From Przewalskia tangutica (Eukaryota; Streptophyta; Magnoliopsida; Solanales; Solanaceae), in the NCBI GenBank assembly GCA_029844215.1, contig CM056728.1, positions 84,009,676 to 84,073,675 of the forward strand: a stretch of 64,000 nucleotides of DNA, in the 5' to 3' direction. Below, piece by piece: positions 12,706-25,064 of this stretch. The stretch's first letter is position 1. Each line of letters opens with the position of its first letter. Made by a program: the position numbers and the translations under genes. Under the pieces are notes generated by a model, which worked only from the letters and a program-made list of their open reading frames with translations, was not told where the DNA came from and did no database searches.

Positions 12706-13064
12706 CACGTGTCACCCCATGTGGCACCCTTGGCGATTTTACATTTATGCACAACACCTTGTTAGAGTCGTTTTTTAAACGCTTGCGTAACTGCGAAGGA
12801 AAATTCCGGCTATGTCGCTTTGTATTTTTCCGATTTTTCCGAGAGACGAAACATTTTGGACCAACGGAGGTGACATGTGTCACCTCACAACGGAAGATGT
12901 GGGGCTTGGCCGATTTGAGGGCAAGTTGTGGTAGATATTTGTGTAGATATTTGTAGGGTTTTAAGAGTAGGTCTAGGGTGCACTTGGCTTGATCTTCGCC
13001 TTACACTTGCCTTGCACATGGCTTGATCTTGGCCATTGGTTGGCTTTTGGTTTTGCTATAAATA
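12706..13064 (+). promoter_or_regulatory. P1 3' LTR promoter: G-box and TATA box
   Basis: CACGTG at 12706-12711 and TATAAATA at 13057-13064, spaced as in the 5' LTR. Being in a 3' LTR it could drive transcription into flanking sequence. Confidence 0.55.
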
Positions 13065-14964
13065 CCCTCGGCAAGACTTCATTCATCCAAAAATGTTCCA
13101 AGTCTTGCTATCCTTCCCCTAGCCTCTGGTTTGACTCTCGTCCAAGAGCCCCCCCCGCCCTAGTTAAGGCCTTTGGCCGAGGAGTCCCCCTCCCCCCCTT
13201 TGTGGTGCTAGCCGTGGGTACCCCTAGCCTAGTTGTTTCGTATAATACCCTCCTCGTGGTATTGAAATACTTCTCTAGTATTGTTATAATGCCCAAAATA
13301 CCTTAGCCTTGTACCTTGTAGTATTCCAAAGATACCTCTTTACGTAGAGTCCTAAATACTACCTTTTGTCCTTTAGTCTCAAACCAAACCCTAAGGAAAT
13401 CTTCATAGTTGGTTGAAGTATTTGAGTAGAAGTTGGTTAGAACTTCTAAGGGTTGTTTGGAGTGGTTTAGAGCGCACGGAGTGGAGCTAAACCTTGCTCA
13501 GGATCGACATTATAACTTGGATAATTTTGGGCTTGTCGAGGTAATTATCTTGTCCCTCTATTGTAATTAGAAATTACATGTTTGTTGAATATATAGTTGA
13601 AGTATACTATATATGGAACTATACTTAGTATTCGCAATGTCTTTTGACTTAAGCTGAAGAATAAAGAATCGAACTAATCTGTATTTACATAGGATCGTAT
13701 TGCGAAGAGACTTGTGTAGAATTGTACACGTCCTGTTAGGCGTGTAAACCACCCGGTTGGCTTGGTAGCCTACTCGATAGAGGAGGAGATTTACGTTGCG
13801 GGGAAGTCACCGAATTTTCTATAGAAAGATAGAAACTTGTGTTTTGGGGTTAATAGACGTTTGTGACCTTTATAGGTGAAAGTACTAGAGTAGCGTATTC
13901 TACTCGAGGAGTGGAAAGGGCTAGCAAGGTTGTAGTACTTGGAGCATTTTGCTTATTGTCGATAAATCGTCGAGGTATGTGAACCTCTTCCTATCTTTTC
14001 TAGCATGATTGTTGTGAACTATGTAGTACGGTAGACGTACATGTGCTAAGTGATTTGGTTGGTTTAAAACATGGGGTGTTATAATAGCTTTTTGGGAAGT
14101 TAGTTATAACGACCTTATGTAGGTGAAAATGGTTTACTGATGTTAGAAGTTAAGAGACTTGATCTTATAAGATAAGAGACTTAACTTATTTGTTTTAATG
14201 TGGATGTTTGTGTGAAACCTCATTCGTGAGTAATGAGTACTTGGTTTTAAAGGGATAATGTTTTACCGATTTCTGAATCGAATGTGTATCGACAGCACCA
14301 CCGCAGCGTTAATAAAGGAAAATGTATTGAATAATGATGTGTTGTATTAAAACCAGTAGAAACCTCCATCTCGCATGAAGCTAAGATAAGACAAAATGAT
14401 ATTACATTTTCTAGATCATGGTTCGTAATAAGATCGTTATAAACAAGAATAAACTACTCACATATATGACATATGTTACTCAATTGTTCTAAAAGGAATC
14501 AAGTGATTAAGTTTGGGAACTATGAAACCATTTGAAAATGAGAAGCTTGAGTAATTGAAACTAGGCAACCGGAACTTAGGAAAAGAATGTTGTTACTTGG
14601 TTTTGAAAAGGAAGGTGGGTTGGTCATTCTAATACTACGTATCGGTGACTTTTATAAAAGAAATGGATCTCTTTTAAAAGAACTTAACGTATGTAGTACT
14701 TTGGGGTTAAAAACCCGGACTTTGGCATAAAATGAAAGTACTTTGAGTTGTGTGAAACTTGCCTATGCTTGTTGTTGTGAAACTTGCCTATGCTTGTTGT
14801 TGTGAAACTTGCCTATGCTTGTGATGATAGCCTTTGTTGTGCAAGTGTGGTATTTCGTGTTCTGGCGTCTCGATAGAGGCGGTCGACTTGTTGAGAACTT
14901 ACTTGGACGTCTTTGGCGTTGATGGAGAATTCCACGTATGTTTCCATTTTGATTATCGTCTTGT

Positions 14965-15345
14965 TGTTGATGTCACGTGGACATGTCTACACCGATGCAG
15001 ACACCGGCATGCGGCCATGCGGTCGGGTTGATTACCCGATATATTGTTATTGTGGTTACATGGACATGTCTACACCGATGCAGAATTCCGGGGGCATGCG
15101 GCCATGCGGTCGGGTTGATTACCCGATATATTGTTATTGTGGTTACATGGACATGTCTACACCGAGGTAGAATTCCGGGGGCACGTGGCCATGCGGCAGG
15201 GTTGATCACCCATATTATTGTTGATGTCACATGGACGTGTTCACAGGTAGAATTCCGGCACGTGGCCGTGGGCATTGGTATTATTGTTGCATCATGGACA
15301 TGTCTACACCGATCAGAATTGGGCATGCGCCGCGATGCGAACATG
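14965..15345 (+). repeat. 85 bp minisatellite in P1 3' LTR
   Basis: Same unit as at 9275-9640, about five copies, with the first unit partly deleted and the fourth degenerate. Confidence 0.85.
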
Positions 15346-15913
15346 ATTGATGTTGTGGGCGTGAGACCCATAGTTATATTTGAGTGATGACTGAGGCGTG
15401 AGTCCTCGATATATTCGCTTTTATGTTGTGATCGTAGTTTGGTTATCATACATGTCTCCGCTTTATATAGACTAGTATGATTTCATTACGATATTTTCTG
15501 ATTTCACATACTTGGTACTGTTGTCGACCTCGCCCGGGCTGCGTTCATGCCAGTGAGGTACATCTGCGTGGATCCCGCTCTTAGGATCACAGTTGGCGTA
15601 TTGGGAAGCTCCGCTTTCTTGAGGCTTATCTTTTGGTATGTGTTCCACGAGTTGTAGGTTCTTGTACATTCGTGGTATGGCGGGCCCCGTCCGTCATAGT
15701 CGTTGTAAATCTTAGAGTGCAGAATCTTGTTGTGGGCGTGGTTGTAAAGGATTAAACTGCTCGTGTTTTATGTATATCAAGGCAACCGCTTTGGTTGCTT
15801 TATTTATTATTATATCTCTTGTTTCATGACTCATGTTTTATTTTCCGGTTTTTCTCGATGTTGTATCACTAGGGTGCGGGGTAAGGCACGATGCGGGGCG
15901 GGCAGTCGTTACA

Positions 15914-15918
15914 CTAGC
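15914..15918. repeat. P1 target-site duplication, right copy
   Basis: CTAGC, identical to 6730-6734. The R2 LTR sequence resumes directly after it. Confidence 0.9.
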
Positions 15919-17029
15919 CTTGTCCACCTCTAAGTAGCCCATGCTACTTGCGAACATCAACCAATATAGGTTATCACCATCAGAATACGGTCTATGTAAG
16001 TACAGTTTAATCTTCTACTTATAAGTTCAGCTTAAGTCCAAAGACATTGCCACAAGACTATGTTCGATTCTATATATAGTATACTTTAACTATATATTCC
16101 AACAACATGTAATTTCAATTACCATAGAAGGGATAGTATTTACCTCGGTAAGCCCAAAAATTATCCAAGTTTAATGTCGCTCCTGAGCAACGTTTAGCTC
16201 CTACTCCGAGTGCTCCAATCCGCTCCAAACAACCCTTAGAAGTTCTACGCAACTTCTACTTAACACTTCAACCGACTATGAAGGTTTTCCTTAGGGTTTC
16301 ATTTAGTGGCTAAAGGAAGTATAATCGTATTTTCCGGGTTTTTCATATAAAGGGTACTTGGAAAGTACTTACAAGGTATTTGGCTAAAGTATTTTGGGCA
16401 TTATAACAATACTTGTAGAATACATTTCTACCAAGGGGGGGTAGTATTTCGACTAGCACAACTAGGCTGGGGAGGGTTCTCGCCAGAACCACTAGGCATG
16501 GGTTGCTCGCGAGGGCCTTGAGAGGGAGAGGGGTGGTGTTTGGACGAGAACAAGGTTGAGGAGAGGAGGGATTTTAACACTTAGAGAAATTTTGGATGAA
16601 GAAGTTCATCAACTTAGAGGGGTATTTATAGGTCAAGCAAAGGCCAACCAACGGCCAAGATTCATCAAGTGTTAGGCAAGTGTAGGGCTAGGATTAAGAC
16701 ATGTGCACCTTATCCATCTACCACACCAACTTGCACAAAATATCCTACCAACTACAATGCCACCATTTCGTCCATGATGTCGTCCAAGCCTTCCAATGTG
16801 AGGGTGACACATGTCACCCTCCCGTTGGTCCAAAATGTTTCGTCTCTCGGAAAAATCCGCAAAAAATATAAATGACATAGCCGGAATTTTCCCTACGAAA
16901 GCTGTGGAAACGTTTCATCGAAAAACGACTCTTTCGCACTTGTGCACAATTTCGAATCTTGCCTAACTTTAAGGCTCAAATTTCTACGTACGTCCTCACG
17001 TACATACCCTGGAAATACGGGGTATAACA
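15919..17029 (-). repeat. R2 3' LTR, right part
   Basis: Continues the LTR interrupted by P1. On the minus strand it starts TGTTATACCCCGTATTTC at 17029. It includes TATTTATA at 16623-16630 (a minus-strand TATA box), the leader, and the GAGGTAAATAC motif near 16140. The two parts of this LTR total about 3.2 kb. Confidence 0.88.
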
Positions 17030-17810
17030 TTCTCCCCTCCTTAGAAACATTCGTCCCGAATGTTCCTTCTCAGCCTCACAACATACACGCGCCGATATGG
17101 CCTTCACTACTGTACTTACGAAACCAAACATGCCACACCTGGCCACAAAATAACATGCGCGCAAAACCCAAATCCAAGCCAACGAGGAATCACCTCTGTT
17201 ATCACAAAAGTTCCAACCAAGGTCTAAAATATACTCCCTTCGCACCTTCATTCCTCAAAAGAAACGATCACACACGTTCACTTCTCCCCTATCTCGTAGT
17301 ACCCTTCTCGAACACTCGAACTCTTCCTAGTACACGTACCACACTTCGGTCAACGTTTCTGTTCCCGAAACTTTGGAGTCACTACCTCCAAACTTGGACA
17401 CCTTACTAGCCTCGATCTCCCTTAAGGCCACTCCCGGCCTTCACGAACCGATTCTGGTAGAATGTATCCACGAACTCATACGATGGTCATCTAACCTTGG
17501 GCCTAGCACCCTCGTGACCCTGCCACCTGGCGGGACCACCCAGAGCTGACCCTTCCTCGAAACAGGACGCGGGTTGGCCCGCAACATGGCCCCAACCCGA
17601 CCCACTGTAGCGCCAACTCTTGCTCCTCGACATGGAACAATCTTACTAAAACACATCATGAAAGCTACTGCTTCCATCTCATACTAACCAGGTTTTTAAA
17701 TCACATTTTAGCACAAAGCTATCCAAACATAACACTAAACACATCAACAACATCAGTACATACAAAACTCTAGAGGGTTAGGGATATACCTGAATCTACC
17801 GCTCTCTAAT
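17030..17810 (-). other. R2 polypurine tract and noncoding 3' block
   Basis: Minus-strand order: noncoding block, AAGGCC/GGCCTT hairpin (17424-17441), hairpin ACATTCG-TCC-CGAATGT (17047-17063), purine tract (17030-17042). It is homologous to 11641-12401 of P1. A 155-codon plus-strand open frame (16942-17409) crosses the LTR border and is not maintained in the other copies, so I do not call it a gene. Confidence 0.7.
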
Positions 17811-18962
17811 CATAGCACGCCTGCGCATAGTAGAAGGCGATGAACCAGCCACTGATCCTGAAGGCTGAGTCGTAACATCCGTGCTACCCTTGGTCGGACA
17901 GTTCCTGCAAATGGCCCCCGACCGCAAAATAACAAGCTCGCTTGGCACGACATTCCGAAATGCGGTCTACACATCGACCACCGAGGTAGGGGTGATCGCA
18001 CCGCCAACACCCTACTCCCGGACACTGAACCCGTGGAGCTCGACTGCTCCGGGTTGTGGAGGACCACTCTGATGGCGGAGGTACAAAACTAGTCTGCACG
18101 AGGCGTCCGCCTCGAAAGTCACCAAAGGACCTGCTGCTCGCCCTCTTCTGATCTTCGTCATTCCGCCGATTTCTCGCTCCTCACCTCCAAGTGCATAAGC
18201 CTGCATGCGGCAATGTCCATGCGGTGAAGAGCTACACCGAACAACTCTGCTAGGTAATCATCGAGCCTCAGAACATATCGGTGCACTCGATCCTCCATAC
18301 TAGCTACTAATGCGGGAACATACCGGCCAATGAGTCGAACTCCACATTGTACTCCCGAATCAGCGCGCTCGCCTCAACATCAAAAATCGCCCGAGCCCTC
18401 CTCCGCGAGGCAAGAAATGTGCCGAAGGCCCCAAAACTCGTCCCAAACGGCCGAAGTGCATTCTCTCGGGACAGCTCCACGAATCAAACGATCATGCGGT
18501 ATCACGCAGCCGATGCGAACCTAGGACGGCTCGATCTCGAAGCCTCGATCACTCTCGATCGGAATCGCGTCGGATGAACTCCTGCGGATCATCCTCGTGC
18601 CTCGACCGTAGAACTCGCGGGCTACATCTCGTAAAGTCTGTAGCCTCAAACTATCCGATCTAGGGTGAACATCTGGCGCTATCGGGCTAGCTGCGTCCGG
18701 CTATCCTCATATCGGCCACGACCACGGCGATGGCCGCCATCTCCTTGTAACCCATCTCTTCCCGGCCGTGGGGATCGAGGCTCGTGTCTCAGAGTCTCAG
18801 CAGCCATGCCGCGGCTCTAAACTCGCTGGTCTTTGGCGTCGCGAAACCCGCCGTCGCATCTTATCTCAGTCTTGGCCAGGGCTGCGCTCGTGCTCCTCAG
18901 ATCTCACTAGCAGCTCGCTCGGCTGCCTTGCCTGTCTGGGCTCAGGTTTTACGCGGAGGCAT
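17811..18962 (-). pseudogene. gag: R2 gag remnant
   Basis: The start codon is at 18962 (minus strand, ATGCCTCCGCG), preceded by a pyrimidine-rich stretch. Reading leftward there are pieces of the same gag as P1: FYG near 18600, WS/WELS-type capsid sequence near 18480, the EYNVEFDSL motif near 18320-18350, and a zinc-knuckle remnant at about 17887-17940. Frames change several times, so no intact Gag is encoded. The CGAGTTTAG lesion near 18822 is the same as in P1 and P4. Pol is absent. Confidence 0.78.
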
Positions 18963-19148
18963 AATCGTAAAGGAAAGGAATACGCCGGAGGGTCCAACTT
19001 ATCACACCCCAAGGCACGATCTCGTAATGAGAAGAAATGGAAACCAATCTAAATGTCCTATAGCCTCTCGACATAGATGTGGTGCACAACACACCGATAA
19101 TCAAGACTCTACTAGACACGGTGCGTAGACACTTTCCGAGGATTAATC

Positions 19149-19159
19149 GCTCGATACCA
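19149..19159 (-). other. R2 primer-binding site
   Basis: GCTCGATACCA is the complement of TGGTATCGAGC, next to the 5' LTR end at 19164. It is the initiator-Met type with the same missing base as in the other copies. Confidence 0.8.
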
Positions 19160-19163
19160 CTTT

Positions 19164-21482
19164 TGTCACGACCGAACCGGGCGTGATCGTGCCTTACCCT
19201 GCACCCTAGTGATACAACATCAGAGAAAACCAGCGGAAATAAAAACTTAAACATGCAAAATAGACATGGATCATGATGGAATGAAAATAGGCCAACCAAA
19301 ACGGTTGCCTTTCAACATATATATATATAAAAACATTTGAATAGCCATAATCCTTACAACCACAAATTACTCTGCACTTAAGATTTATACAACAACTATG
19401 ACGGACGGGGCCCGCCATACCCCGAACGCATAAGAACTTACGGACTCGTGGTAACATACCAAAGATAAGCCTCCAAGAACGGAGCTTCCAATACGCTGAA
19501 AAGGTGATCCTAAACGCGGATCGACAATACATGTACTTACTGCGGCGTGAACGCACCGAAGGAGGTCGATAACAGTACAGTATGTGAAATCAGAAAGTAC
19601 TATAAATGAAATCATAGCGATCTATAAAAGCGAGACATGCATGATAACCAAACTACGATACAACGTAAGCGATCAAGTCGTGACTCACGCCTCAAAGTCA
19701 TCACTCAAATACAACTATGGGTCTCACGCCCACAACATCAATCTTGTTCGCATCACGCCACATGCCGGAATCTGCGACGGTGTAGACATGTCCATGATGC
19801 AACAATAATACCAATGCCCACGCCACATGCCGACTGCGCCGGTGTAGACACGCCCATGTAACATCAACAACAATATCTTTGGGGATCATCTCGCGCGTAC
19901 GCCTGCCCGACTGCGACGGTGTAGACATGTCCACGTAGCCACAATAACAATATATCGTAATCAACCTGCCGCGTGGCACGCCCCGAATTCGTGGTGTAGA
20001 CATGTCCATGTAACATCAACAACAAGACAGCAATCAAAAATGGAAACATACCCGTGGAATTCTCCGTCACTGCCAGCACGTCCAAGTAAGTTCTCAACAA
20101 GTCAACCGGCCCTCTATCGAGAGACGCGGTAACACAGAAACACCACACTTGCATAACAAAGGTTATCATCACAAGCATAGGCAAGTTTCACAACAACAAG
20201 CATAGGCAAGTTTCACACAACTCAAAGTACTTTCATTTTATGCCAAAGTTCGGGTGTTAACCCTAAAGTACTACTTACGTTAAACCCTTTAAAAGATCCG
20301 TTTCTTTCACATAAGTCACACAATACCCGTAGTATTAAAATAGTGACTATCTTATTAAGTAAACAAAATACTTCCCCTTTTGTAAAATCAAGTAACAACA
20401 TTATTTTCCAAACGTTCAAGTTTGCCTAATTTCAAATGCTTAAGTCACTTATTTTAGAAAGGTTTCATAACTCATAGTCTTAATCTCTTTTAAAATATTT
20501 GAGTAACATATGCCATATATGTGAGTAGGTTATTCTTGTTTATCACAATCTTACTATAGCAGCCATGATCTAGAAAATGTAATATCATTTTGTCTCATCT
20601 TAGCTTCTATGCAGATGGGGGTTTCTACTGGTTTTAATACAATACATCATTATTCAATACATTTTCCTTTATTAACGCTGCAGTGGTCTGTCGATACACA
20701 TTCTGATTTCAAATCGGAAACATTATCCCTTTAAATAAAACCAAGTACTCATTACTCACGAATGAGGTTTCACACAAACATTCACATTAAAACAAATAAG
20801 TTAAGTCTCTTATCTTATAAGATCAAGTCTCTTAACTTCTAACATCAGTAAACCATTTTCTTTACCTCTCTTAAGACATTATACCTAACTCCCCATAAAG
20901 CTAGTATAACTCTTTTTTAAAACCTTTAAAACCAAGTGTTACTCTTCTTTTAAAAAAAATGGTTTCTTAGCATTTGAAATACATTCAAGGTTCTTATTAT
21001 TCAGGCTTAAGTCAAAGACATTGCCGTACAACTACGTTCAATTAGCACACGTACGTCTACCGTACTATATATTATTCAGGCTTAAGTCAAAAGACATTGC
21101 CGTACTATACATATCTTCCTTTAAAATATCATGCTCAAGAGTATAGGAAGAATCACATACCTTGCGACGATTATCGACTATAAGCAAAACGCTCCACGGC
21201 TTATAACCCGGCTAGCCTTGTCCACCTTCTAAGTAGCCCATGCTACTTGCAGAACATCAACCAATATAGGTTATCAGTCTACTGTAAATACGGTCCTATG
21301 TAAGTACAGTTTAATCTTCTACTTATAAGTTCAGGCTTAAGTCCAAAGACATTGCCACAAGACTATGTTCAGTTCTATATATAGTATACTTTAACTATAT
21401 ATTCCAACAACATGTAATTTCCAATTACCATAGAAGGACAGTAGTATTTACCTCGGTAAGCCCAAAAATTATCCAAGTTTCA
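19164..21482 (-). repeat. R2 5' LTR, truncated
   Basis: Starts TGTCACGACC on the plus strand and is colinear with the 3' LTR until CCAAGTTT at 21482, where the minus-strand U3, promoter and leader should follow but are missing. The next base belongs to the P2 gag leader. About 850-1000 bp of LTR is lost. Confidence 0.88.
19745..20030 (-). repeat. Minisatellite in R2 5' LTR
   Basis: Roughly four units of about 80 bp with GTGTAGACATGTCCA, the counterpart of 5260-5545 and related to the P1 unit. Confidence 0.7.
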
Positions 21483-21494
21483 TATGTACCAGTT

Positions 21495-22050
21495 ATGCCT
21501 CTACGCAAGGCAGTAGATGGAGCTGCAAATAGAACACAGAGGGTTACGAGGGCACAGGCCTTGTAATTACCTGAGATAGTACTTCAGACGACGAGTTTTA
21601 TGACGCCGCTAGCCCCAGCAGAGTTTAGAGCGGCAGCGATTTCTCACGAGGCCACGATACCGAGCCTCAGTTTCACGCCGTGAGCCGAGGATATGAGTTC
21701 AAGAGATGGCCCGATTACTAGCTAGTGGTGGTAGGAATGAGGACGACGGGGCCGTGGTTCCGCGATGCAGTGATTCACCCTAGATCCAATAGTCTGAGAC
21801 TTCTGGATTTCGTGAGTTGCAGTTCGCCAAAGTTCTATGGATAGAGAGCTGAGGATGATCCTCAGGGTGTCATGCTAGTTTGGGAGATTGTTATGCTTGC
21901 GGCCAGCAGGGCCATTTGGTGAGAGTTTGTCCGACCAGAGGTAGCACGGATGTAGAGACTCAGTCTTCGGGATCGGTGGCGGGTTCATCGCCTTCTATAG
22001 CTAGCACCTGCGGTGAGATTATGGTTAGAGCAACAAAGAGAAAGTAAGGC
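21495..22050 (+). pseudogene. gag: P2 first gag remnant, central deletion
   Basis: ATG at 21495 follows a CAG (21490-21492). The N-terminal part (MPLRKA.., then an intact CAGAGTTTAGAGCGG at 21613) is joined by an internal deletion near 21860-21880 to the nucleocapsid. The zinc knuckle is intact: C-X2-C-X4-H-X4-C with CYACGQQGHLVRVC at 21889-21930. Most of the capsid domain is missing, so assembly function is unlikely, but RNA binding by the knuckle could have been kept. No pol follows. Confidence 0.8.
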
Positions 22051-23002
22051 AGTAGTTACAGAGATATCTTCAGCCCTTAAGAGACTGGTTTATGTTGTTA
22101 TGGTGGATACATGTTAAGTGCTAGGTACGGATATCATGGTGTTAAGTGGGAATTAGAAAACATGGGTAGTTGAAAAGGGTAAGTCTGGGGGCGAGACAAT
22201 TGTGAGCCTTAGAATTTATAACAGTTGGGACCTTGGATGCAAGGCCGTCTTGAGTGGATGATTTTACGGTTGGTCTTTGTCGAAGTACTTGGTATGCGTG
22301 AAATATACTGTGGGATAATTCCATGGGTAGTGTGAGATGGAAGTCGTAGCTTTCATGACTTGTATTAGCAAGATTGTTCCGGATCGGGGAACAAGAGTTT
22401 GGCGCGATAGCGGGTCGGGTTGAGGCATGATCACGGGTCAACCCGCAGCCCGGAATGGGATGGGGTCAGTTTGAGGTGGTCCCTCCAGGTGGTAGGGTCA
22501 CGAGGGTGCTAGGCCCAAGTTTAGGTAACCATCGTACGGGTTCGTGGATGCGTTCGACCAGAATCGGTTCGTGAAGGCCGGGAATGGCCTTAGAGGAAAT
22601 TGAAGCTAGTGAGATGACCAAGTTTGGATGTAGTGACTCCAAAGTTTTGGAAACTGAAGCGATGACTAAAGTGTGGTACGTGTAGTAGAAAGAGTTTAGG
22701 TGTACGAGAAGGGTACGACGAGTAAGAAAAGAAGCGAACGCGTGTTATGAAAACGGAAGTGATCATTTCTTTTGAAAAGTGAAGATGCGAAGGGAGTATC
22801 CTTTAGACCTTGGGTGGGAGCTTTTTGTGATGTTAGAGGTGATTCCTCGTTGGCTTGAATTTGAGTTTTGCGCACATGTTATATTCTGGCCATTGGTGGC
22901 ATGATCGGTTTTGTAAGTATAGTAGTGAAGATTATACCGGCGCATGTATGTTTGGAGACTTAGAAGGAACATTCGGGACGAATGTTTCTAAGGGGGGAAG
23001 AA
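22051..23002 (+). other. P2 first noncoding 3' block and polypurine tract
   Basis: Contains CGGGTTGA/TCAACCCG (22416-22445), AAGGCC/GGCCTT (22574-22591), hairpin ACATTCG-GGA-CGAATGT (22969-22985) and purine tract AAGGGGGGAAGAA (22990-23002). Two antisense open frames (22142-22441 and 22763-22972) recur in the second P2 copy, and one of them also in R1. Confidence 0.7.
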
Positions 23003-23314
23003 TGTTACACCCCGTAGTTCCAGGGTATGTAGGTGAGGACGTACATACGAGAGTACGACAGTAATTTTGGAAAGGAAGAAAGATGTGATTTTTCGACGGA
23101 AAAGTTTCCGGTTTTTGTGAAGGAAAAAGGTTCGTTAATGGGAATTGGATTCCCAGATTTGGTATTTGGACTTCTTGGATTATATTAGAATTTTGAGATT
23201 TTATTTTCGGAAATGGTCACGTGGGACCCACGGGAGAAATTTACGGTTTTGTGGGGCCCACTTTGTTTTTGAGATTTTCGGAAGACGAAATATTTTGGAC
23301 GAGTAAGGGGGCGA

Positions 23315-23497
23315 CACGTGTCACCCCCCTTAGGTGGCTTGTAACCGAAATCTTGTGGACAAGTGGCCTTGGCCGAAATGGCTTGCCAAGTGTCTAGCCA
23401 CTTGTCCCAAGTCTTGGGTAGACTTGTGGCACCACACTTGTACCCTAATCTCACCACACACTTGCCTTGATCTTGGCCCTTGATTTATCTATAAATA
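23315..23497 (+). promoter_or_regulatory. P2 middle LTR promoter: G-box and TATA box
   Basis: CACGTG at 23315-23320 in GACACGTGTC, and TATAAATA at 23490-23497, directly followed by a C homopolymer. Confidence 0.6.
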
Positions 23498-25064
23498 CCC
23501 CCCCCCCCCTTGTAGTGAAGACTTCATCATCCGACACTTAGTTCCAAGGCAAAAATACTCCCTCCCTCTTATGTGTAGCTCTCGGCTTTGGCCTTTCCCT
23601 TAGACCAAAAGTTGTCCCAAAATTCTTAAAGTTTTAAGTGTTCTTCCTTAGGGTGTTAGGAAGATTGTGTACCAAGAGTTGGAAAAGATTTCACACCCCT
23701 AGCCTAGAAATGTTGCCTTGGCCGAAAATTGCCAAATTGTAGCCTAAGTGTTCTTCACTTTTTGGAGTTGGATCTTGAAGAGGAGTTGGTTAGGAGCTTC
23801 TAAGGGTTGCTTGGAACGGATTGGAACGTAAGGAATTGGAGCTAAACGTTGCTCAGGATCGACTTATTAATCTTGGATAATTTTGGGCTTATCGAGGTAA
23901 TGATCTATGTCCCCCTATTGTAATTGGATATTACATATTGTAGTAGTTTAGAATTGAGTATATTATATGAGGAAAGAAGATTGATAGAATTGAACTGTAT
24001 TTACATTGGACTGTATTCTGATGGACTTGTAGTATTATTGTGGGGCGGTGTTGTACACGTTCGGTTAGACGCAGTAACCCCACTTTTTGGAGTTGTTGGC
24101 TTGGTAGCGGGCCTTGTTAGAGGAGGAGATTTATGTGGTTGCGGGGAGGTCTTTGAATTTTCCGTAGAATAAGGAACCTTGTACTTAGAATTTTTCTGAA
24201 GAGATCTAGAGGTTGATAGACGTTTTGTGGCCTTTTTAGGTTGAAGTACTACGAGTAGCGTATTCTACTTGGAGGGTGGAAAAGGCTAGCAGGGTTACAG
24301 TACTTTGGAGCTTTTTGCTTTTTGTCGATAATCGTCGCGAGGTATGTGAACCTCTTCCTATCTTTTCTAGCATGATTGTTGTGAACTATGTAAATGCGGT
24401 AGGCGTCGTATGTTAAACGAATTTGGTTGGTTTAAAACATAAAGTGTTATAACGGCTTTATGGGAAGTTGGTTATAACAACTTTATGTAGGTAAAGAAAT
24501 GGTTTGTGGTTTTTAAAAGACAAGAGACTTGACTTATAAATGACTTGATGTGAATTATTAAAGACTTGAATTCTGTTAAAAAGTTGTGAAACCGCATTTT
24601 TGAGAAATAGGTAATTGGGTTTTAAAAGGAATAAGTTATATTGATTTCGGAAATGAGAATAAGTAGCGAACAAACCACTGCAGCGTTAATAAAGGAAAAT
24701 GAATTGACTAATTAATTATTATTAAAACCAGTAGAAACCTCCATCTGCATAGAAGCTAAGATAAGACAAAATTGTATTACATTTTCTAGATCATGGATGC
24801 TTTAATAAGATTGTTATAAACAAGAATAACCTACTCACACATAAGGCATATGTTACTCAATTGTTTTAAAAGAGATTACGTTATTTGATTAAGACTATGA
24901 ACTATGAAATCTTTCGAAAATAAGAGACTTGAGTATTTGAAATTAGGCAACTTGAACTTTTGAAAAGAATGTTGTTACTTGACTTTAAAATGGAAAGTGT
25001 TTTGGTTTAAAAGGAAGGCATGGTAGTGTCTTAAATATGTCTTAGAAGAGGGTTTAAATGTTAT

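Larger units (their letters stand above)
6735..15913 (+). mobile_element. P1: complete gag-only LTR retrotransposon
   Basis: A full 9.2 kb element: 5' LTR 6735-10233, primer site from 10238, gag remnant about 10434-11640, noncoding 3' block 11641-12390, polypurine tract 12391-12401, 3' LTR 12402-15913. Perfect 5 bp target duplications (CTAGC) flank it. The interior is only 2.2 kb, with no protease, reverse transcriptase or integrase, while each LTR is 3.5 kb. It is therefore a non-autonomous element needing pol in trans. The first base pairs of the 5' LTR are damaged (TATATACCC instead of TGTTATACCC). Confidence 0.92.
12402..15913 (+). repeat. P1 3' LTR
   Basis: 3.5 kb and colinear with the 5' LTR. 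It ends CAGTCGTTACA at 15913, followed by target duplication CTAGC (15914-15918). Differences from the 5' LTR are mostly short indels; the 25 bp repeat GTGAAACTTGCCTATGCTTG has three copies here (14752-14822) and two in the 5' LTR. Confidence 0.92.
4676..21482 (-). mobile_element. R2: gag-only - strand LTR retrotransposon, 5' truncated
   Basis: Minus-strand order from right to left: 5' LTR (21482-19164, missing about its first 1 kb), primer site, gag remnant, 3' noncoding block, polypurine tract and 3' LTR (17029-4676), the last split by P1 at 6735-15913. The two LTRs are nearly identical over long stretches (5742-6560 against 20222-21030), which suggests a fairly young insertion. There is no pol. 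The element lies in R1's interior. Its right boundary is a deletion junction with P2, so the target duplication cannot be tested. Confidence 0.85.

Noticed and set aside
16942..17409. 155-codon plus-strand open frame
   Set aside because: It crosses the R2 LTR border and its frame is not kept in homologous blocks of R1, P1 or P2. It is a chance frame antisense to noncoding element sequence.
22142..22441. 99-codon antisense open frame present in both P2 units
   Set aside because: The two copies are tandem duplicates, so their identity shows only recent duplication. R1 keeps only a partial match and other elements break the frame. Not called as a gene.
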